Positions 57,880-64,000 of a stretch of 64,000 nt of DNA are shown here, piece by piece (position 1 is the first letter of the stretch; each line of letters begins with the position of its first letter). The DNA is from Mastigias papua (taxonomy: Eukaryota; Cnidaria; Scyphozoa; Rhizostomeae; Mastigiidae), in NCBI GenBank assembly GCA_964019165.1, contig OZ025270.1, forward strand, positions 4,484,528 through 4,548,527. The letters are read 5' to 3'. A program made the translations under genes and the position numbers. The notes beneath the pieces are model-generated. The model saw only the letters and a list, made by a program, of their open reading frames with translations, was not told the DNA's origin and made no database searches.

Positions 57880-59027
57880 TAACAGTACTCAGGTGCCTCT
57901 GACATTGATGAGTCTGTTGTCAATCAGACCAGTGAATTAGAAGACTAGTACAAAATCAGAACGAACAAAATTTTACCGGAAAGTTCCGGAGAAACTTGTA
58001 GAAGAAATTGATGTAGAAGGGACATTGATGGGTCCAGAATAAGCATTGGCTCATATGGGAGATTCAAAGCGTGTTTAACCGCAGATAGAAAGGTTTCGGA
58101 ATATAAATAGTGGGTATTGGTTGAGAAAGATCATGTGCTTGAATGATGCCTGGACAATAATTGCCTTTTATTTTGAAACGATATTTCAAAAACATCTTAC
58201 TTTAGGAAACATGCCTACAGATATAATAAACCACAAGCTTCGTGCGACCATGGCCAGTATTATTTAATTCCTATTAGATTATGACATTTTTCCTCCAAGT
58301 TTACAAGTAAACCTTGAAAACGATTAATGGCAGTAAAGCTGTTCTTATCATGATGCAAGCCTCGGGAATAGTGTTTGCCAGAGAGATTTTCACCCACTTT
58401 GAGAATCTTCAGAGAACAACTGAAGAAGGGAATGTCCCTTGAATATGTTCTTTTTAGACACTTAATAATATGTTGTAAAGTAGATGCGCTCATTTCTCTT
58501 ATTCCTGAAAGTGGGTGGCTAAGAGCTCTAACCCAACTACGCTCGCGTTGTTTACTATCTCTCATTGTTGTTTACTGCAATAGTTCTATCCTCGAAACCC
58601 AGAGCTGATTGGATATGACACTTTCAGGAATAAGAGAAATTAGTGCATCTACTTTACAACATATTATTAAGTGTCTAAAAAGAACATATTCAAGGAGCAT
58701 TCCCTACACCCTAAACCCTCGAATTGGTCCCATGCTAGAACTTCCTATTGTTAATCAGCCCCCCCCCTGGAATAAGCCCCGCCCTATTTGCTGACGAAGA
58801 CCTTAATAGAGACTAATTCTCAAATTTTGACTGTTCTTTTATTATTTTGGAGAAAATGAGTTTTGACAAGGAGCTTTGTATGCAACATTTATCAAAAACA
58901 TAAGCCCCTACCCAAAAAGTATCAAAACTAAATAAGTCCCCACATGGAGCTAACTCTAGAATTTACGGTGGTCTTGGGCTAAAATCGGGCCAGGCGGCGC
59001 TCGGGGCCCCTATGTTATGGCCCAGAC
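57880..59027. other. Intergenic stretch with a large inverted repeat
   Basis: No gene recognised. The main structure is the inverted repeat at 58426-58705. Confidence 0.5.
58426..58705. repeat. Inverted repeat, arms about 88 bases, loop about 105 bases
   Basis: 58426-58513 (AAGGGAATGTCCCTTGAATA ... TTCCTGAAAGTG) is complementary, with few mismatches, to 58619-58705 (CACTTTCAGGAATAAGAG ... GAGCATTCCCT). Shadow open frames on both strands share ISASTLQHIIKCLKRTYSR because of this symmetry. Confidence 0.95.
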
Positions 59028-59750
59028 TTAATAATAATAATAATAATAACTAATTTATTTACAGTTGGTAAAAAACGTAGTTCAAAAATAAACTAATATA
59101 CACCAACTATTTAATTACACTATTTTTATTTACAAATAATACAGGTACAATTTTCTCCCTTCCAGTTTTTGATCATTGTTTTAAATCCTTTACTATTTTG
59201 AGCCGATTTTATGCTGTCTGAAAGAGTGTTCCAAAGTATACTACCTCTAAACGATAGGGAGCTTTGTCCATACGAGGATGTTTTTACTTTTGGTATCTGG
59301 AGGAGATTTTTTATTTTCAGATCATAGATTATTTCTTTAGTTGTAAAGAACTCTGTCAAGACAGCAGGGCCAATATGATTGGTACATTCATATATTTCAA
59401 TCATCAGCTTTTGTAGGTTACTACAATGGACCGTTACTTCTTCCGATTTTTCTAGTAGATCTTCAAATGTAGCTGTATAGTCATTTTGGAGGACTCTCAA
59501 GGCGCGCTTGTGCAACTGATTTATTCTATTATTTGCTGTTTTACCACAAAACATCCATATCAGTGGACAATAGTTGAAACTTGACCTTATAAAAGTCTTG
59601 TACAGTACATATGCTTTGTGCTTTTGCAGATACCCAGCTATTCGAGAGAACGCCTTTACCTTTTGGTTTGCCGTTTTACAAATAGCTTCCACATGATTCT
59701 GAAATTGCAAGTTTGAGTCAATGGTTATTCCAAGAAGTTTAACCTTGAAT
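59028..59750 (-). mobile_element. 5'-truncated LINE with open C-terminal frame
   Basis: The minus-strand frame 59126-59710 (194 codons) has NHVEAICKTANQKVKAFSRI, SFNYCPLIWMFCGKTANNRI, SFRGSILWNTLSDSIKSAQN and a CTCIICK end. This is the C-terminal part of a LINE reverse transcriptase, same family as 5905-7275 and 28855-29070. The 3' end has a TTA-type simple-repeat tail (TAATAATAATAATAATAA at 59028-59048). Confidence 0.92.
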
Positions 59751-59752
59751 AT

Positions 59753-59804
59753 ACAAGCGGCTAGGGCCGCGAATATGCAAACTTACAAGCGGCTAGGGCC
59801 GCGA
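59753..59804. repeat. 20-bp direct repeat next to the LINE 5' junction
   Basis: ACAAGCGGCTAGGGCCGCGA occurs at 59753-59772 and 59785-59804, 12 bases apart. The repeat is GC-rich and partly palindromic (GCGGCTAGGGCCGC). It sits exactly at the truncated 5' end of the LINE. Confidence 0.95.
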
Positions 59805-61451
59805 CCCGGCACTCTTCCGCTTTCTGACGTTTTGACAGATGATAGGGGACTGTTCAAATACCTTCTGTACGATCAATTTAGTTTGGATGGGCAGGATTCG
59901 TTGTTTTCAGTGTTAAAGGCTCGCGATTTGGGTGTTTGGAGGAAAAGACATTCAATATGGTAAGCTAGTACTGAGTCATTGGAAATCTCTCCATACCTGA
60001 AAGTAAAGTGACAGAAAGCTAAGTTAAGCCTCAATAGGCCTTTGGCGTTACCTTTCAGGGGCAGGGGTAGAAGTCCGAAGTTCGTGAAACTGTAGGTAAT
60101 CGGAGCTAGACACATCAAAATATGCAATCCTTCTTCAATATTTATTCATTTTTGTGACTGCGGCAATATCCGTATTTGAATGCTTTACTTTCCAAGCGTT
60201 GGAATCTCCTAGGTATTTTCCATGATAGCATCCATAAACATCAGAAAGTCTTAAAATTTACCGCTTTAGTTTGTTTGCTTATGTTGTTTTGTACGATATG
60301 ACCCCGTCGATTGGTGCAAGAGGCAAATACTGCAATAAATTAGAGGTTAATGGACAGGAACATTTGAGTTATCGTTTTATTTAGTTATAAATGAGCACGA
60401 GACTCAGAGTTGACGATAGAATCTGATATCTCCAAGAAAGCATAATTGGAAAAAATCTGCTAGAATATCATCCTCATCTTGGTTTCATTACCATAAGAAT
60501 ACTAAGATGGTGTTCTGATTATTAAAGTGCGTCGTATCTAATCTGGAACTTTGCATTTTGCCTAAGACAGGTAGAAGTACGGTTAAGTTTATAAGTGTAC
60601 CAGGGAAAGGTGTTGGAAAGAGTGCTTGAGGGTATTTTCTCCTAATTTCTGTGTCTTATTAGTTCCAATGCGTTTCATTCTTACATCAAATAGTTAAATT
60701 CTGCTACTTCTCCGGCAATAGAAGGTAACTATGCAGTTTCATTGGAATTCACATAATGTACCTTTTAGTTTTTTCCTTGAATTATGGGCTAATTGATGTT
60801 TCAGGAATGAGTTGTAGAACAGTAGCTAAGAATCTACCAATATTTGAATGGAAATGAGATCAAGCATCAAACACATTTTTGCATTTTTGAACAGATGCTA
60901 TAAAAGTTTCTCATATTATAGTAGGGTTCTATAGTAATCTGGGGTTACTTGGACCAGCTGGATAGGTAACTAGGTATGAAAAGCAATAACGTAGTTTGCA
61001 GTGTTGCTAGTTGCACAGACTATGCACTAGAGGTTTTAGTATTGATTGAGGGTTCTTATTGTCTAATATGAAAGCTTTCAAGCCAATTGATGGATTTTGC
61101 TGATTCTGTGGGTGATCAATTGATCAATGCCACCATTGGTCCAATTGTCACATATTCAACATTGGTAGCTTGCATGGTGCCATGCTTTTAGCAGATGAAT
61201 GAGTCTCATTGGGTGTGGCTGAGATTTGCATAAAGTTTCACAGTATTCAATCAAAAAGTAAAAAACCTGAAGGTGGTTTGCACAAATTTAGTGCCTGTTT
61301 CTGTCAGTGTCTTTTTGCAGAAAATGGGATAACTTGGACAACTTTGTGTTTTGGGATATAGTGTGGAATCAGCAGTAACAAACCTTGAATTTTACCCTGT
61401 ATTTTTAATATTTGAAAAGTGATTTCATATGCATTTATATAACCTTTACAG
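59805..61451. other. Intergenic stretch without a confident gene
   Basis: 59830-59960 (plus) is open and reads KYLLYDQFSLDGQDSLFSVL, faintly like the GH.G.GSLLS.LK segment of M16 metallopeptidases. It has no further support. The rest shows no recognisable feature. Confidence 0.4.
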
Positions 61452-61667
61452 TGTAGTATGGTATGATATGGTATGATATGGTATGGTGTGGTGTGGTGTG
61501 GTGTGGTGTGGTGTGGTGTGGTGTGGTGTGGTGTGGTGTAGCACAGCATAGCATAGCATAGCATAGCATAGCATAGCATAGCATAGCATAGCATAGCATA
61601 GCATAGCATAGCATAGCATAGCATAGCATAGCATAGCATAGCATAGCATAGCATAGCATAGCATAGT
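61452..61667. repeat. Composite pentanucleotide satellite
   Basis: The period-5 repeat changes unit along its length, from TATGG/GATATGG forms through TGGTG to about 22 copies of AGCAT. Minus-strand frames repeating MLCYA are artefacts of it. Confidence 0.98.
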
Positions 61668-62519
61668 ATTGTTGTTGTTGCAAAAGATGTTGTGGCAACA
61701 TCTTAAATTTTGAAATATCAGTTTATTACATTGATTCCTCTTTTTTTGTTTTTTAAAAACTTGAAAGTGGTCCCAGGTATCACTGGATGTGGTTACTTGA
61801 GAATCTATTTAAAATATTCCAACAGCTGGTCCAAGTCACCCCAAGCTGTGGTTACTTGGACCAGCAAGTTTTTTTACATATTGAAAATAGGATATAAATA
61901 GTTTCCAAACCCATTTGGTCATAGAGTACTAAGTCCCTTCCATCTCTTCATAAAAAAATTGCATATCAAAAGAATTATAAAAATATTACAAATAAGAAAA
62001 GTTGAAAAGTGATACAAGTACCCAGAAATTATGATACTGTGTTTACCCTTTGGGTACACACTTTTATAAGAGTGCCTAATTGTGTTCTCAAGATTTTTTG
62101 ATTTTGGACCTAGGATCAAATTCATAAATTATTCATTTCAGCAACTTTGAATCCCAATATTCTTATAGATTATATCCTTATATTAGAAAGTGTGTTGCAG
62201 ACAATCTCCAAAGAGTTCCTGAGTCACATCATAATATAATGACTCCCAAATCTTTTGTGTGGATTCAAAACATATGTTGTGAAACTCACACTTGCTATGT
62301 TATCCAAAACCACTCAGATAAGTAAAATATTAAAGTCTTCATGGAGCTTTGGCCTTGTATTGTCCTTAGATTATTCTTAAATTTCAGCAACTTTGAGCCT
62401 GAATATTCTTATAGGCTATATTCTTATAGAACAGTGTGTAATTGTGGTGTAGCAATTCTTTACTATTTTTCATAATTTTGTTGAAGATGTCTCATTATGT
62501 TTTCATGGTTTGATTACAG
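61668..62519. other. 5' side of the AP-1 sigma gene
   Basis: No coding exon is identified, although the start codon of the AP-1 sigma gene must lie in an upstream exon. In vertebrates that exon contributes only the first codon or so, so it is not recognisable by translation. The stretch includes copy 2 of the diverged repeat. Confidence 0.5.
62050..62450. repeat. Diverged interspersed repeat, copy 2
   Basis: Shares with 56320-56745 the ordered blocks TCTCCAAAGAGTTCCTGAGT, AATGACTC, ATTATTCTTAAATT and TTGAGCCTGAATATTCTTAT. A partial internal duplication of the AGCAACTTTGA block is also visible (62140 and 62388). Confidence 0.55.
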
Positions 62520-62698
62520 TGGCGATACATAATGCTCTTCAGTCGCCAGGGCAAAGTAAGGCTTCAGAAATGGTATAATGCATATCCACAAAAAGACAAG
62601 AAGAAAATTACCAGAGACTTAATATCAATGATATTGTCAAGGAGGCCCAAAATGTGTAGCTTTCTGGAATATAAAGACACCAAGATAGTTTATAAAAG
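62520..62698 (+). CDS. AP1S: AP1S exon (second coding exon by analogy)
   Basis: Acceptor TGATTACAG, donor AAAAG|GTAACA, 59 codons plus two bases. Covers [15 protein letters not shown] to TKIVYK. The first four residues WRYI correspond to MRFM/MLFM in other animals, so one upstream ATG exon is expected. Confidence 0.95.
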
Positions 62699-63819
62699 GT
62701 AACACTAGCCTGTGAAGGGAGAGCTCAAGAATTTGCAAAATCTTAGAAAATTTAGACTGGCCTTATGATTACAGAGGCTATAGAAACCCTAGTTTGTTAT
62801 GTGAATATTTCTACCAAGAAAATATACTTACCAGATACCAAAGGATACAAAAGATACCAGATACAAAAGATACCAAAGGGCCTTAATTTTTTTTGTATTC
62901 TGTAAAGAACACTAATAACTTGAGTTTATCTTACACTTAACCAAAGTTGTATATCAGAAAGAAAATAGAAATCTTCACTTAATTCAATTACAGCCATTAA
63001 AGAATAGACTTGTGTAACTTTTGTTATGACCTTTTGCTGCTTTCACATTTATATTTGTTGATGTGATTCCATGAGTTGAAAGTTCAGTAGGTTTCACCTT
63101 TCCTTTCATGTTACTATAAGCAATGTTCTTTTGTAGATATGCTAGTTTGTATTTTGTTGCTGCCATTGAACCAGATGATAATGAGTTGATAGCACTTGAA
63201 GTCATACATCGCTATGTTGAGCTTCTAGACAAATATTTTGGAAATGTAATTTTTGATTAGTTTATTTACTTTGTCTCATTCCTATGCAGAAAATTTTATG
63301 GAATCATTATGTTAAAAATATACAAAGTCAGCCTAACTTAGATACAACTTTTCTGCAATTTATTTTGGTTATCACTTGTCTTGAAAATTTGCTTGACCTA
63401 TATAAATATTATTAAAGAAAGAAATGAAGCTATTCTAGTATTGACTCTATTTTACTCAAGTCTTTATAGTATTGGTTATTATTAACAAAACTCATTCTGC
63501 ATCTTTTTCACTTCCTTAATGTTGGAGACCTGTTTGGAAGGTGATATGTCATGTTTTAGAAAAAGCTCCAGACAGAGATTTACATGGGAGAAGATTTGTT
63601 TCCAATGTTATTTAGTTTAAGTAGAGAAAAGAGATAGGTTGGCTAGATACACATCTTTCATTATATGGCCTGTTACATTTCAAGCATTCATACAGCCATA
63701 TGATACTAATATAGATCTATGTAATATTTTGTTGTATGGAGTACATTCCTGATGAAGAGTAACATTGATCTTTTTGCATCTAGGTCTGTGAGCTTGATAT
63801 TATTTTTAACTTTGAAAAG
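62520..63819 (+). CDS. AP1S: AP-1 clathrin adaptor complex sigma subunit (partial, three exons)
   Basis: Sigma-1 is the small subunit of the heterotetrameric AP-1 complex, which sorts cargo at the trans-Golgi network and endosomes. Three phase-matched exons (62520-62698, 63137-63245, 63784-63819) encode about 107 of the usual 155-160 residues: [73 protein letters not shown] and [22 protein letters not shown] and PKMCSFLE are sigma-1 signatures; AP-2 sigma would have NRAGKTRLAKWY. The first codon(s) lie in an unlocated upstream exon and the C-terminus is beyond the window. A likely single ortholog of vertebrate AP1S1/2/3. Confidence 0.95.
63137..63245 (+). CDS. AP1S: AP1S exon (third coding exon by analogy)
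   Basis: Acceptor TTTTGTAG, donor AAT|GTAATT. Encodes [20 protein letters not shown] to LLDKYFGN. The family usually has YFCCAIE; VAA here is a mild change. Confidence 0.96.
63784..63819 (+). CDS. AP1S: AP1S exon (fourth coding exon by analogy)
   Basis: A 36-base exon, [12 protein letters not shown], identical to vertebrate and fly sigma-1. Acceptor GCATCTAG, donor AAG|GTATGC. The remaining exon(s), starting AYFILDE in other animals, are beyond the window. Confidence 0.97.
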
Positions 63820-63924
63820 GTATGCCTTATTTTTTCAAGGTTATTCTACTTACATTTTTTTACATTCCAAACTTCTTGCCAATGAGATTAGTTTGGTCAC
63901 TTTCAAATTATGACTGAAGACACC

Positions 63925-63990
63925 CACTACTTACCCTTTGCTTCTTACCTTTTGCCCCATACCCTTTGTCCCTTACCCTATGCCCCTTTC
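63925..63990. repeat. Degenerate TTACCCTTTGCCCC-like tandem repeat
   Basis: About five imperfect units of roughly 12 to 14 bases (CTTACCCTTTGC, TTACCTTTTGCCCC, ATACCCTTTGTCCC, TTACCCTATGCCCC) close the window in the AP1S intron. Confidence 0.7.
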
Positions 63991-64000
63991 TACTTGATAT

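Noticed and set aside
58260..58565. 101-codon minus-strand open frame
   Set aside because: It overlaps one arm of the inverted repeat and has a mirror frame in the other arm; no recognisable domain.
61304..61701. Three overlapping minus-strand open frames of 72-116 codons repeating MLCYA and HTTPH
   Set aside because: They are translations of the pentanucleotide satellite in different frames; no real protein.

Overview
The window is eukaryotic and metazoan. Genes are split by long AT-rich introns with GT...AG boundaries, coding density is low, and the intervening DNA is full of decayed non-LTR retrotransposons, a Penelope-like fragment, miniature inverted-repeat elements and microsatellites. 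The retrotransposon tails and the intronless class A receptor look most like those of cnidarians, probably an anthozoan. That assignment is an inference from recalled families, not a search result.

Layout. (1) 1-3661 and 12471-16083 are two direct copies of a segment of at least 3.6 kb. Each carries a LINE tail, two kinds of miniature element and broken minus-strand reading frames of unknown origin. Between the copies lie LINE fragments (5905-8752), a terminal-inverted-repeat element interrupted by another LINE (8867-10261) and one intact intronless G-protein-coupled receptor gene on the minus strand (10825-11745). (2) 16084-18759 is non-coding and holds a third copy of the TA-flanked miniature element and an E2F-like site. 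(3) 18762-55677 is one large plus-strand gene with 43 coding exons that I could join in frame. It encodes a cohesin SA/STAG (stromalin, Scc3) subunit of about 1384 residues, with conserved N-terminal, SCD and HEAT-repeat segments and a low-complexity tail bearing an AT-hook. Its introns host most of the mobile DNA and the microsatellites. (4) 55678-62519 is intergenic or 3'-UTR/5'-flank sequence with a mariner-type miniature element, a large inverted repeat, a LINE fragment and a pentamer satellite. (5) 62520-63819 holds three exons of an AP-1 clathrin adaptor sigma subunit gene that runs off the right edge.

The three host genes have unrelated roles: cell-surface signalling, sister-chromatid cohesion and genome folding, and vesicle sorting. 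Nothing suggests an operon or a functional cluster. The observations most worth a second look are a miniature element family with a hammerhead-ribozyme-like core in its arms, the young 3.6-kb duplication around the receptor, an in-phase candidate cassette exon in STAG, and several near-perfect long hairpins in introns.
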